A stretch of 64,000 nucleotides of DNA from Olsenella profusa F0195 (GCF_000468755.1 NZ_AWEZ01000061.1:1-64000), one strand, 5' to 3'; counted from the first letter of the stretch, positions 29,779 through 38,663 are shown. A program made the numbers and translations. The notes: generated by a model from the sequence alone, not told the origin.

Positions 29779-30369
29779 TCAACCAAGGGAGTAAACGATG
29801 TAGTTGGTGACCACGGTCAGAAAGAGGTAGACGGTCTCCATGTACTGGAAGGGCAGGTGCTCCTCTCCCTTGTACTTGGCCGTCCAGATATATCCGAGAT
29901 AGAAAGCCGTCGCGATATCAATGCCGACCATGTCAAAGTTCGGGCTCGGGAAGAGCCAGCGCATGACAACGAACACCGCAAAGAACGACATTCCTATGTA
30001 GAGGGACCACTTCTGATCTCCCTTGATCATCTGGTTGTAATAGAGCAGCGCGTCCTTGTCGGTCCTGCCGTAGCGCCGTTTGGCCTCAAGCGCTGCGCGG
30101 ACCACATACATGGAGAGTGCCCCCACAAAATACAGGACGGCAACAAGAGCTGTCGTGAGCAGAGTCCCTCCCACGAAGAGAACGCGGGCCGCCAGAACCC
30201 AGACGGCGCAGACGGCCGCGAGCTCAACGAGTGATGCAACACGTGATCCCACGGACACCGGCTCCGGATGCCTGCGCTCAGAAACCTTAGGGAGCGAAAA
30301 GCCCTTGCGGTTGGTCTGATTCGGGGCGTTGCCCTCTGCCGACTTCTTCCTTGGATTCTTCTTACTCAT
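29779..30369 (-). CDS. Hypothetical four-helix membrane protein of the kinase cluster
   Basis: The 196-residue protein has a basic, Lys/Arg/Asn-rich N-terminal tail of about 40 residues and four hydrophobic segments near 47-65, 70-90, 122-138 and 175-192, so both ends likely face the cytoplasm. No family is recognised. Being embedded between the aldolase and DhaK genes in the same orientation suggests a role in uptake or tethering for the pathway. The Shine-Dalgarno is weak, so translation may depend on coupling. Confidence 0.65.
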   Translation of the reverse strand: MSKKNPRKKSAEGNAPNQTNRKGFSLPKVSERRHPEPVSVGSRVASLVELAAVCAVWVLAARVLFVGGTLLTTALVAVLYFVGALSMYVVRAALEAKRRYGRTDKDALLYYNQMIKGDQKWSLYIGMSFFAVFVVMRWLFPSPNFDMVGIDIATAFYLGYIWTAKYKGEEHLPFQYMETVYLFLTVVTNYIVYSLG

Positions 30370-30471
30370 CTCACAGCTTCATCCCTCTTGGCCACCCATG
30401 CGTATCCGTCATCCAATCATGCCGTCAGATGGCCCACCCCCCAAGGAAGTGAGCCATCCTCACGAGGAGGA

Positions 30472-31140
30472 TCACGCATTGGGGAACTTGATCTCCTTCG
30501 GGTACTCCCACTTCTGAAGCTCCTCGACGGGGAAGGACTTGGGCTCCTGGCCGCCATTTGCAGTAAGGGCGTGGTAGTAGAGCTCGGCAAGCTCCTCGAT
30601 GTAGCAGACCTTGAGATAGGCCTCGTCGATGTTGCCCTCGTCAACGGCGACGGATCCATGTCCCTGGAGAAGGAGGACGTCAGCTTCCTTGACAGAGTCG
30701 ACAACGGAGTCCGCAAGGGCGGGGGTGCCGGGACGGCCATAGGGAGCGACCGGGATGCGAGCCTTGGAGCAGTTCAGGTTTGCGATCTCATAGACGACCG
30801 CAGGGATGGGCTTCTCGAGGACGGCGAAGGTTGTCGCAAACTGGGAGTGGGCGTGGGCGATTGCCCTTACGTCCGGACGGATCTGGTAGATCTTGAGGTG
30901 CATCAGAGATTCCGAAGTCGGACGAAGTCCCGTCTGGTTCTCAACGACGTTGGCATCAAGATCCATGACGACCATATCGGGAACGACAAGGTCCTCGCGG
31001 TCAACGCTCGTCGGCGTGATGACCACGAGACCGGTCTCCTCATCACGGGCGGAGAAGTTCCCGGACTTATGCTTGCACATGCCCTCCCTCTGTGCCTGCT
31101 TTGCGACGTTCATGACCCTGAGCTTGAGATTCTCCAGCAT
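30472..31140 (-). CDS. Class II aldolase/adducin family protein (fuculose-phosphate aldolase-like)
   Basis: The 222-residue protein has A-H-A-H-S near 96-100, the His-x-His zinc ligands, a third His in L-L-Q-G-H-G-S-V near 160-167, and a likely catalytic acid within S-L-M-H-L region (E-S-L-M near 77-80). Members cleave or isomerise phosphorylated ketoses such as L-fuculose 1-phosphate or L-ribulose 5-phosphate. In this cluster a PTS-imported sugar phosphate is the likely substrate and a three-carbon ketone or aldehyde the product. GGAGG lies six bases upstream of ATG 31140. Confidence 0.85.
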   Translation of the reverse strand: MLENLKLRVMNVAKQAQREGMCKHKSGNFSARDEETGLVVITPTSVDREDLVVPDMVVMDLDANVVENQTGLRPTSESLMHLKIYQIRPDVRAIAHAHSQFATTFAVLEKPIPAVVYEIANLNCSKARIPVAPYGRPGTPALADSVVDSVKEADVLLLQGHGSVAVDEGNIDEAYLKVCYIEELAELYYHALTANGGQEPKSFPVEELQKWEYPKEIKFPNA

Positions 31141-31170
31141 TTGATACCTCCATCTAAAGGTGCTTCCCCT

Positions 31171-31208
31171 AAAAAAGGGACCGACAGGCGCACCCTGACA
31201 CCTGCCGG
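31171..31208 (-). terminator. Intrinsic terminator/attenuator between PTS IIC and aldolase
   Basis: On the minus strand CCGGCAGG pairs with CCTGTCGG (one G-U) and is followed within four bases by TTTTTT. It lies in the 120-bp gap between IIC and the aldolase, so it probably lowers transcription of the catabolic genes relative to the transporter. Confidence 0.65.
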
Positions 31209-31260
31209 CCTGGAACAGCTGCGCAGAGCGTTGTCCACGCCGGCCCGAACTGCCTTTCGC

Positions 31261-32649
31261 TTACTCGGCCTGTGCCTCGGCAGCGGCCTTCCTGGCCTTC
31301 CGCTCCTTGGTGAGGTCGTGATACATCAGAGCATAGCCGCCAATCCAGACAATCAGCATGCCCAGTGGCAGGACGTTTCCGTCCTGGACGGCAAGGAACT
31401 GGGAGAACGCGTAGGTAAACCAGGGGCCGTCAATCGAGGAGTTGGAGATGAGGCCGGAGGCACCCAGGGCGTCAGCGGCAACGGCACCCGTAGAGGTCGC
31501 GAGTTCGGAGATGAACGGGGCGAAAGCGGTGCCCACGAGCAGGAAGATGGGTACGCCGATGGTGGACAAGATGATCATGCGGGGCAAGTTGCCCTTAGTG
31601 ACCAAGTAGGCAGGGACGGCCAGGGCGATGTTGACGATGCCGGCGAAGGGAAGAATCTGGTTCTGTGGGAGGATGAACGCAAAGAGGACGGTCACGGGGA
31701 TGCCGTAGATGACCGCAAGCCAGATCTCGTTGGAGCCACCAAGGAACGGCCAGTCAAGACCAACGACCAGCTGACGACCCTCGAACTTGCCGTGCATGTA
31801 GTCTGAGACCGCCTCGGAGATCGGGGACAGCGACTCCATGAAGTACTTGGAGATAACGGGGAACAGCGTCAGGCACATGGCGCATTTGACGCCGAGGGTG
31901 AGGAGGGCGCCGAGGTCGTACTGGCCGAGGACGCCGAAGAAGCAGCCCAGAATGAAGCCGAGGACATGATTCTCCGCGAAGATACCGACCTTCTCATGCA
32001 AGGCCTCGGCATCGGCCTTGTGGTTGAGAGCCGGAATCTTACGGAGCAGCTTGTCGATCGGATAGTAGATTGCAGACAGGAAGACCATCTTGTGGGTGCA
32101 GGTGACACCAGGGATGCCGGTAAGCTCACAGATCTCGTCCGAGAAGAGGTCGGCTGTCTTAAGCTCGAAGGCAATCTGGATGGCGGCGATCACGAAGGCA
32201 AGAACGATGTTGCCGGTAAGTCCAACGACACCCACGGCCGTGAAGATCTTCCCCCAGACGTTCCAGAGGTCAGCGTTGAAGGTGTCGGTCTTGTTTGCGA
32301 CGAGCATGATGATGTTGATGACGATCATCAGGGGGAACATCAGAATCGCATATGGCCAGGACCAGGCGATTGCCGCCATGGTTGTCCACCCACCGTCGAG
32401 GATTGGCAGGTTGATACCGATGTTCTTCAGCATTGCCTCGCCGACGGGCGAGATGATCTCACCCATATAGCTGATGAGCATCGACATGCCCGTGAAGGCC
32501 ACACCGAGCAAAATGCCGGAAGAGATTGCGTCCTTTGGCTTCATCCGGACGACGAGACCCATGACAATCATGATGATGGGCACAAAGACGGCTGCTCCCA
32601 CCGAGCTTAGGAAGCCGTTAATCCATGCACTTGCGGCTGCGAAGTCCAC
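31261..32649 (-). CDS. PTS galactitol-type transporter subunit IIC
   Basis: A 462-residue polytopic membrane protein of about 10-12 helices with the galactitol-type IIC signature: P-I-I-M-I-V-M-G-L near residue 25, a G-I-N-L-P-I-L-D-G-G-W segment near 80, and a W-x5-P-Y-A-I loop. It would carry a polyol or ketose across the membrane while IIB phosphorylates it. I favour GTG 32649, ten bases after AGGAG; the GTG at 32658 would sit almost on that site. The C terminus is Lys/Ala-rich. Substrate is unknown. Confidence 0.85.
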   Translation of the reverse strand: MDFAAASAWINGFLSSVGAAVFVPIIMIVMGLVVRMKPKDAISSGILLGVAFTGMSMLISYMGEIISPVGEAMLKNIGINLPILDGGWTTMAAIAWSWPYAILMFPLMIVINIIMLVANKTDTFNADLWNVWGKIFTAVGVVGLTGNIVLAFVIAAIQIAFELKTADLFSDEICELTGIPGVTCTHKMVFLSAIYYPIDKLLRKIPALNHKADAEALHEKVGIFAENHVLGFILGCFFGVLGQYDLGALLTLGVKCAMCLTLFPVISKYFMESLSPISEAVSDYMHGKFEGRQLVVGLDWPFLGGSNEIWLAVIYGIPVTVLFAFILPQNQILPFAGIVNIALAVPAYLVTKGNLPRMIILSTIGVPIFLLVGTAFAPFISELATSTGAVAADALGASGLISNSSIDGPWFTYAFSQFLAVQDGNVLPLGMLIVWIGGYALMYHDLTKERKARKAAAEAQAE

Positions 32650-32733
32650 GCTTCTCACTCTCCTTCAACCATGTTTCTTCTCGCTTGCCTATCTGTCGCG
32701 TCCACGGTCGCAAAAATCGACTCGAGAGAACAC

Positions 32734-33024
32734 CTAGCCCCGGTAGCTCTTGATCGCATCGAGCAGCTTCTCGTACTGCTGCTTCTGGCCGACGCCAGTC
32801 AGAAACGCAATGCCATCGATGACAGGCAGGTCGTAGGTCTTCTTGTCCCTCACGATGGTGATGTAGGCAGCGGCATCCTTGAGATGGCGGTCGACGGACT
32901 TGAGGTCAACGGCCTCGACCTTTGCGTCGACCTTGTCGGCAGCAAGAAGACGATTGACCTTGGATGCAACCGTCTGAGAGGTGGCGACACCACTACCGCA
33001 CGCAACGATCACCTTGACTGACAT
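32734..33024 (-). CDS. PTS galactitol-type subunit IIB
   Basis: A 96-residue cytoplasmic domain with the phosphorylated Cys in V-A-C-G-S-G-V-A-T-S (residues 6-15), the typical galactitol-family IIB loop. It takes phosphate from IIA and gives it to the sugar held by IIC. GGAGGA lies four bases upstream of ATG 33024. The frame to 33066 has no site and adds 14 basic residues. Confidence 0.88.
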   Translation of the reverse strand: MSVKVIVACGSGVATSQTVASKVNRLLAADKVDAKVEAVDLKSVDRHLKDAAAYITIVRDKKTYDLPVIDGIAFLTGVGQKQQYEKLLDAIKSYRG

Positions 33025-33090
33025 GTTCTCCTCCTTTTTGTGTTGCGGGCCCCTTTTGGCACGCACGGCTAAGCCAAGTGGTCAGACGCA

Positions 33091-33540
33091 CTATTCGTGC
33101 GCCCATTCCATGCTGTTGAACGCTTCGAAGAACTCGTCCTCGGTCTTCGCAGAGAAGAGCGGATTGGCCCACTCGGACTTCTGGAAGTTGTGCATGAGAA
33201 TCTGGAGCAGCTCGATATGCTCGCCAGGGTCCTTGAACCCGAGCATGCAGACGAGCTTCACATCAAACTTGTTGTCTGGATCGGACATATCACCCCACTT
33301 AACCGTATTCTTCAGGCGCACGGGGGCTATGAAGGGTTTGAGGATGGCGTCTGCCATGGTATGGGGAATGGCTATGGGATACGGCTCGACCGGAAGCGCG
33401 GTCGGATACTGCGCCTCACGCTCCTTGATGGTGGGAAGGTACCTCTCATTGACATAACCCTTTTCCAGAAACCTGGCCCCCATGATGTCGAACACCTGCT
33501 CACAGCTCTTCGCGTCGAGATCGAGAGCGGTCAGGTCGCG
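33091..33540 (-). CDS. PTS subunit IIA (fructose/galactitol type)
   Basis: A 149-residue EIIA-2 domain with the phosphorylated His in P-I-A-I-P-H-T near residue 62. It begins L-T-A-L-D-L-D-A-K-S-C-E-Q-V, which matches the family start if translation begins at ATG 33540 (AGGA upstream, slightly long spacing). ATG 33564 and 33582 are alternatives that add 8-14 residues. First structural gene of the catabolic operon, 440 bp downstream of the regulator gene on the same strand. Confidence 0.85.
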   Translation of the reverse strand, partial: RDLTALDLDAKSCEQVFDIMGARFLEKGYVNERYLPTIKEREAQYPTALPVEPYPIAIPHTMADAILKPFIAPVRLKNTVKWGDMSDPDNKFDVKLVCMLGFKDPGEHIELLQILMHNFQKSEWANPLFSAKTEDEFFEAFNSMEWAHE

Positions 33541-33824
33541 CATGATGATTTCTTTTCCTAGCATGAAATGCTTCACACCCATTCCGCATCTACATGGTCA
33601 TATGGACTGCTACGTGCTCAAGGACAGCCTATCGTCCGCGAAACCGCCACACTAGCCAAAGGTCTTTCACGAGGAGGCGAAGCATATATACTGGTTGATT
33701 CTTTTTCATGTTCTTGTGAAGCCAGGTGGTCTAATGCTCCTCAGAGCCCCCACACCTGCGATCCGCGCGTCAGGACGGCAGACCCGCTCGATTCAACATC
33801 TTGGCAAGCTTCCAAAATGCGGGG
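33541..33824. promoter_or_regulatory. Upstream region of the PTS operon
   Basis: An AT-rich patch at about 33682-33715 contains a TATATAT run (minus-strand -10-like) about 110-150 bp upstream of the IIA gene, with no convincing -35. This is the expected place for the promoter controlled by the PRD regulator. No operator palindrome was found. Confidence 0.35.
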
Positions 33825-33979
33825 CTACCTCTGTATGACGAGATACTCATAGCGTTCTATCAGGCTCGCGGCCTCAAGGGGATCGGCGGCCTTGCGCATG
33901 TCATCCAAAAACGAGTTCCTCGGCATCACAATCATGTCAAGGAGATCGGCAAACGCCTTCAGATGGGTCTTAACACATG
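33825..33979 (-). pseudogene. Duplicate remnant of the PRD regulator 3' end (IIA tail)
   Basis: Reading from about 33979 to the TAG at 33825, the frame gives K-T-H-L-K-A-F-A-D-L-L-D-M and ends S-L-I-E-R-Y-E-Y-L-V-I-Q-R. The intact regulator just upstream ends H-L-R-A-F-A-D-L-L-D-M and A-V-I-E-R-C-E-Y-Q-V-I-Q. The remnant begins right after the regulator's stop, in another frame, with no start codon or Shine-Dalgarno. It is the scar of a tandem duplication or of a lost paralog. Confidence 0.8.
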
Positions 33980-36085
33980 CTACTGAATCACCTGATACTC
34001 GCAGCGCTCGATGACGGCCGCCATCTCCTCGGGCGTCTGGGCACGACGGAGCTGTGCGACGAAGTCGACCTCAGGCCTGAAGAGCATGTCCAGCAGGTCG
34101 GCAAAGGCCCTGAGATGCATCTTCGCATCCACAGCGCTCAGGGTGCACACGAACTCGATGGGATCGTTCCCCTCGCTGCCAAAGGCCACGGGTGTCTCGA
34201 GCTGCACGAGGCTCATGCCCATCTTGGTGGCGCCATCCTCAGGCGAGCTGTGCGGGATGGCAAAGCCGGGGGCCAGGGCCATGTAGGGACCATGCTCCTC
34301 GGCCCCCCGTATCATCGCATCCACATAGCGCGGCTCTATGTAGCCCATTTCGAGCAGGGGCTGGGCTGAGGCGCGTATGGCGGAGCGCCAGTTCTCGCAT
34401 GCCACGCCCTTGCGTATGTGACTCGCCGGCAGCAGCTGGTGCAGGTAGGGTGCGATGATCTGATCCTCAAGCTGCTGCGCCTCCCGGAAGAAGCGTCGAA
34501 CCTCAAGGCGCACCTCCTGCATCAGACAGTCATCGTCGGGCACGCGCCACCGCACGATGGGCTCCAGCCTATCCAGCAGCTCCTGGGCAGAGAAGTGCTC
34601 TGAGTCGGTGTCGAGCAGCCGAACCGTGGACTCGATGGAGCTGAGCTTGGCATGGATCACCTGGCACTCGCGATCGGTGAGAGGCAGCCGTATGACGATG
34701 TGTTCCACGGGGCAGTTGTCCAGGGGTACCGTCGAGATCACCAGATCCGCCTGGTACGTCTCTATATAGGGCACGTCATGGGCCGGCATCACCTTGACGA
34801 TCCTGATGTCGAAGTGCCCCCGGAGATCCTCGGCGAGCAGCTGAGAGGTTCCTATGCCCCCGTCACACACCACCACGACACGAGGTCGCACTCCCCGATT
34901 CTTGCGTCGCTCCAAGGCGGCGCAGATGTGGAGCGCCACATACAGGATCTCGACATCCGTGATTGTGCGTCCCGCATACTCCTCGAGCGGACCAAGGTTG
35001 TGCCTCACCGCATCGATGACCTCGGGATAGTCGTTGATGACCTCCTCAAGGTCCGGACTCTGCGGGAAGCGGGACGGCTCGGTCGAGAACATCGACTCGA
35101 GATGGTTGGAGAGATACTCGAAGAGGTCGTAGTCGTGGTTGAGGTCGATGCCTATCTCGTGGGACATCCGTCGGATGAACGCGCGTGAGACCTTCTGAAT
35201 CTGCATCGCATCGATGTTGATGTGCAGCTCGTTGTGGTACCTGAGCGTCCGCTTGAGCGCTGCGAGCGCCTCGACCTCACCCCTTCCCAGGCTGACGTTG
35301 CAGTACTGGGCGACAAGCTCTATGACGCTGCGCTCGAAGCCGTGGCCTGTCGCGCATGTCTTTGCCGTCTCGCCCGCGCATCCCTGGCGCCCCTCGAGAG
35401 CGGCGCCCTTGCGTACCCTGTCCACGGCAATGCACAGATGGCTTGCAGTGATGCCAAAGCTCTGATCAGGCATGTTGATGCCATGAGCATGGCACTGCTC
35501 GTTGAGGATCTTTCGGATGACGATGGCGTCTTCCTTGACATGCTCGTTCTCGGGGAAGTGCATCCACTGGTCGACGACAGGGGCATGTCGGCAGATGAAG
35601 CCCGTCAGAAACGCCCGTCTGAGTTCCTCTGGCCCCTCGACCATCAACCCGTGGCTCGACTTCGAAACCACCCGCAGGCCCGCCTTCACCACAAGGGCCT
35701 TTATGCCGTCAAGGTCATTGAGGACGGTCGCACGGCTCACCGAGAAACGCTCGGCGATCTCCGCCAGGGTCACATAGTCCATCGAACCCACGAGGATTGC
35801 GGTGCCGAGCTCCTTGCGCTCCTCGCTTGACATCTTGTAGGCAAAGGTGTCCCGCACGGGAAGCCGACCCATAGCCTGCGAGAAGTCCTCGGGCCGCCGA
35901 ATGACACCACCGCGCAGGAACTCGAGCTGGCCCAGCCCCTCCTTCCCGAGGAAGTGGTTCAGCGACTTGATGTCGTTGCGTATCGTCCGCTCAGATACGC
36001 CAAACTGCTTGGCCAGGCTCGCGAGACTCCATTCGTCACCAGGGCGAGAAAGCCTCTGCACTATCAGAAACGTTCGCTCATTCAC
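33980..36085 (-). CDS. PRD-domain PTS-controlled transcriptional regulator (BglG/LicR type)
   Basis: The 701-residue protein has two N-terminal helix-turn-helix segments (about 20-45 and 100-130), two PRD modules (about 180-400) with conserved His residues, a IIB-like domain with Cys407 in V-V-C-D-G-G-I-G-T-S, and a IIA-like domain with His612 in F-A-I-P-H-S-S. This is the layout of LicR/MtlR activators, whose activity follows phosphorylation by HPr and the cognate PTS. It directly precedes the galactitol-type operon in the same direction, so it is its likely regulator. Confidence 0.9.
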   Translation of the reverse strand: MNERTFLIVQRLSRPGDEWSLASLAKQFGVSERTIRNDIKSLNHFLGKEGLGQLEFLRGGVIRRPEDFSQAMGRLPVRDTFAYKMSSEERKELGTAILVGSMDYVTLAEIAERFSVSRATVLNDLDGIKALVVKAGLRVVSKSSHGLMVEGPEELRRAFLTGFICRHAPVVDQWMHFPENEHVKEDAIVIRKILNEQCHAHGINMPDQSFGITASHLCIAVDRVRKGAALEGRQGCAGETAKTCATGHGFERSVIELVAQYCNVSLGRGEVEALAALKRTLRYHNELHINIDAMQIQKVSRAFIRRMSHEIGIDLNHDYDLFEYLSNHLESMFSTEPSRFPQSPDLEEVINDYPEVIDAVRHNLGPLEEYAGRTITDVEILYVALHICAALERRKNRGVRPRVVVVCDGGIGTSQLLAEDLRGHFDIRIVKVMPAHDVPYIETYQADLVISTVPLDNCPVEHIVIRLPLTDRECQVIHAKLSSIESTVRLLDTDSEHFSAQELLDRLEPIVRWRVPDDDCLMQEVRLEVRRFFREAQQLEDQIIAPYLHQLLPASHIRKGVACENWRSAIRASAQPLLEMGYIEPRYVDAMIRGAEEHGPYMALAPGFAIPHSSPEDGATKMGMSLVQLETPVAFGSEGNDPIEFVCTLSAVDAKMHLRAFADLLDMLFRPEVDFVAQLRRAQTPEEMAAVIERCEYQVIQ

Positions 36086-36308
36086 GACACGTCAGCCCTC
36101 CCCGAGACACGCGCGATGGCATCGCGACGAGAACAGGGGTCACAGACGCGCGGTGATGCAGAGCATGGGCGCCCTGCCGATTGGTCGCCCTCGACCACTC
36201 GGGCGGTCAACCACCCTGTGGGTACCGCGCGCGGGCGCAAAGCGCTACACGCCCTGCGCTGCCCCTCCCTACCTACGGTAACCCATGGAATCAGCATCCG
36301 TTAAGCCA
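36086..36308. other. Gap between HAD and regulator genes
   Basis: No supported frame; moderately GC-rich. It should contain the regulator's promoter (minus strand), but no -35/-10 pair is clear. Confidence 0.3.
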
Positions 36309-36338
36309 AAAGGGCTTCACTCATGTGTGAAGTCCTTT
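36309..36338 (-). terminator. Terminator hairpin overlapping the HAD gene stop
   Basis: AAAGGGCTTCAC and GTGAAGTCCTTT form a 12-bp stem (one G-U) with a six-base loop. The minus-strand downstream arm begins within the last codons of the HAD gene, so stop codon and terminator overlap. Confidence 0.6.
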
Positions 36339-37186
36339 GACATGAAGGAGGGCCGACGCCCCTCGGCATTCGCCGCAAGGATGTCCTCGAACGCCTGTGC
36401 CACGGCATCGTCCCGCGAGAGGCCTATGTGCCAGGCGGCAGCCTGCTGCACGCTCTCGTCGGCATTGGCGACGGCAACGGAGTTGGGCAGGGCCCGAATC
36501 ATCGAGAGGTCGTTCTCCGAGTCGCCGAAGGCGCAGGCTTCCGTGGGATCTATACCCAGCTCGTGCGCGATGAGCAGGACCGCGTCGGCCTTGCCCCAGC
36601 CCAAAGCACTGACGTCGATGACCCTTGCCACCAGACTTGGCATGACAAAGCCCAGCTCTGGGACGCGCAACCGCAGGAGGTCGCGCACCTTCGTCATCTC
36701 CTGGCGGCTGCAGGAGCACTGGAGGTTTGCCTTCACGTAGCTGCCTGTGGGAACGCGGGGAAGGATGCACTGCGTGTGCCCATCCCAGGTATCCGGTGGG
36801 TTTGCGAGGATGCGGTCGGGATGGGGACTCACCAGGCTCACATGGGCGGGGTCGGTAAGGCCATAGAGCGCGAGCCAGACGTCGAGGCACTCGCCATCGA
36901 GAACGTCCACCACCTGCTGCAGGAGCCCAGACTCGATGGCAACCCACTTCACGGTGCGCCCATCGACGCGCACGACCTGGCCGTTGGCGAAGGCCCCCGT
37001 CGCGTAGCATGTCTCATCGTCCCCGAACATCCAGCTCATCGCCGCCGGGACCCGTCCCGTCACCGGTGCAAAGTGCACACCCGCCACCTGCAGGGCACGG
37101 ATGTCCCTGAGGGCGCGCGCACTGGCACGCGGTGCCCCAAAGGGAATGAGCGTGTCATCGAGGTCGCTCAGCACAAGCTTGATCAT
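36317..37186 (-). CDS. Cof-type HAD-IIB phosphatase
   Basis: The 289-residue protein has HAD motif I in L-S-D-L-D-D-T-L (residues 6-13), a late K at motif III and motif IV in A-F-G-D-S-E-N-D (near 222-229), with a type-IIB cap between. Such enzymes dephosphorylate sugar phosphates, FMN or other metabolites. ATG 37186 has AAAGG nine bases upstream and puts motif I at the N terminus; the frame to 37273 is unsupported. A link to the neighbouring sugar cluster is possible but unproven. Confidence 0.88.
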   Translation of the reverse strand: MIKLVLSDLDDTLIPFGAPRASARALRDIRALQVAGVHFAPVTGRVPAAMSWMFGDDETCYATGAFANGQVVRVDGRTVKWVAIESGLLQQVVDVLDGECLDVWLALYGLTDPAHVSLVSPHPDRILANPPDTWDGHTQCILPRVPTGSYVKANLQCSCSRQEMTKVRDLLRLRVPELGFVMPSLVARVIDVSALGWGKADAVLLIAHELGIDPTEACAFGDSENDLSMIRALPNSVAVANADESVQQAAAWHIGLSRDDAVAQAFEDILAANAEGRRPSFMSKDFTHE

Positions 37187-37396
37187 GACATCATACCTTT
37201 CGACGACGAGTCCCTTCGATGGGCGAATGGGGCCATGCACATCCCAAGGGCATGGTAGCGGAACGGCCAGCACCCCACCATTCTGACGTACCTGTCCCTC
37301 TCGATATCATCCACCTGCGTGAAGCCTCCCAGGCCTAGCGCGGCAACGAGAAGGGTGACCTGGAATCGCCCGACCCCGCAGCCCTATTAGACCGAG

Positions 37397-37438
37397 ACAA
37401 CACCTCGCCCGTTACAAACAACACCTCGCCCGTTACAA
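37397..37438 (+). repeat. Perfect 21-bp tandem duplication upstream of the ABC operon
   Basis: ACAACACCTCGCCCGTTACAA occurs twice back to back (37397-37417 and 37418-37438), about 120 bp before the lipoprotein start. The spacing of two helical turns would suit paired binding sites for a regulator. The remaining 37187-37559 gap holds no gene. Confidence 0.75.
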
Positions 37439-37559
37439 AAGTGTAAGCAAGCGGCCCCACCGCTCCGCTCTTACGAGCCAACCCATAGTATGAGAAAGCA
37501 TCCGCATCGCGCAGCGCTGTACCGCATTGCCGGACGGCATGCCGTTCTAAGGAGTTCTC

Positions 37560-38543
37560 ATGAGCAAGAACATCACGCGCCGCGAGACCATGGGCCTCTT
37601 GGGACTGGCCACGTTCGGCCTTGCCGGCTGTTCGGGCGCCGGATCCACGAGCGGCACGGACAAGACCTACAAGATCGGCGTGCTCCAACTCACGGAGCAC
37701 GACGCCCTCGACAACGCCAACAAGGGCTTCGTGAAGGCATTGGACGAGAGCGGCATCACGTACACCATCGACCAGCAGAACGCCCAGAACGACCAGTCCG
37801 CCTGCCAGACCATCGCCACCAAGCTCGTGAACGATGGCGATGACCTCATCCTGGCCATCGCCACGCCCGCCGCGCAGGCCGTAGCCGGTGCCACCACGGA
37901 CATCCCCATCGTGGGCACCGCCATCACCGACTTTGCCGCCTCCGGCCTCGTGAGGAACAACGACAAGCCCGCCACCAACGTCACGGGCACCTCGGACCTC
38001 ACGCCCGTCTCCGACCAGTTCGACCTGCTCGTGCAGCTCTTCCCCAACGCCCAGGACGTGGGCATCCTCTACTGCACCGCGGAGTCCAACTCCGACGTGC
38101 AGGCACAGCTCGCCGAGGAGGCGGCCTCCAGCCACAGCCTCAAGACCAGCCGCTACTCCGTCTCCAGCTCCAACGAGATCCAGCAGGTGGTGGAGTCCAT
38201 GATCGGCAAGGTGGACGTCATCTACTGCCCCACCGACAACACCATCGCCGCGGGCATGCAGACCGTATCCATGATCGCCAACGACAACGGCCTGCCCACC
38301 ATCGTGGGCGAGCAGGGCATGGTGGAGAACGGCGGCCTGGCCACCTACGGCATCGACTACGAGCAGCTGGGCAAGATGGCCGGCGAGATGGCCGTCAAGA
38401 TCCTCAAGGGCGAGTCCAAGCCCCAGGACATGGCCATCGAGCACGAGGATGCCAGCGAGTGCGCCCTCGTCACCAACAAGGCGACGGCAGACAAGCTGGG
38501 CGTGGACCTCTCCGTGCTGGGGGACACGCAGACACAGGTCTAG
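37560..38543 (+). CDS. ABC transporter substrate-binding lipoprotein (PF04392-like)
   Basis: A 327-residue lipoprotein: basic N terminus, hydrophobic stretch and L-A-G-C lipobox (Cys at about 23); the I-T-R-R-E-T-M segment before it could act as a twin-arginine signal. The mature part fits the ABC_sub_bind family (Y-K-I-G-V-L-Q-L-T-E-H near 39, P-T-D-N-T near 225). Homologs bind tryptophan or other amino acids or small ligands in Firmicutes; the ligand here is unknown. AAGGAG lies five bases upstream. First gene of a three-gene operon. Confidence 0.88.
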   Translation: MSKNITRRETMGLLGLATFGLAGCSGAGSTSGTDKTYKIGVLQLTEHDALDNANKGFVKALDESGITYTIDQQNAQNDQSACQTIATKLVNDGDDLILAIATPAAQAVAGATTDIPIVGTAITDFAASGLVRNNDKPATNVTGTSDLTPVSDQFDLLVQLFPNAQDVGILYCTAESNSDVQAQLAEEAASSHSLKTSRYSVSSSNEIQQVVESMIGKVDVIYCPTDNTIAAGMQTVSMIANDNGLPTIVGEQGMVENGGLATYGIDYEQLGKMAGEMAVKILKGESKPQDMAIEHEDASECALVTNKATADKLGVDLSVLGDTQTQV

Positions 38544-38585
38544 CGAGCCGCCGCCGCAACGCGGAGTCCCTGGTGCCATAATCAG

Positions 38586-38628
38586 ACAGGCCGACGGTCG
38601 CGTGCCCCTCGGCCTGTTCTCCTTTTTG
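38586..38628 (+). terminator. Intrinsic terminator inside the ABC operon
   Basis: ACAGGCCGA and TCGGCCTGT form a 9-bp stem with a 14-base loop, followed by TCTCCTTTTT. It lies between the binding-protein gene and the permease gene. Partial termination would make more lipoprotein than membrane components. Confidence 0.8.
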
Positions 38629-38663
38629 AGGAACCACGACCAACACGCAACGGAGGGAACGCC

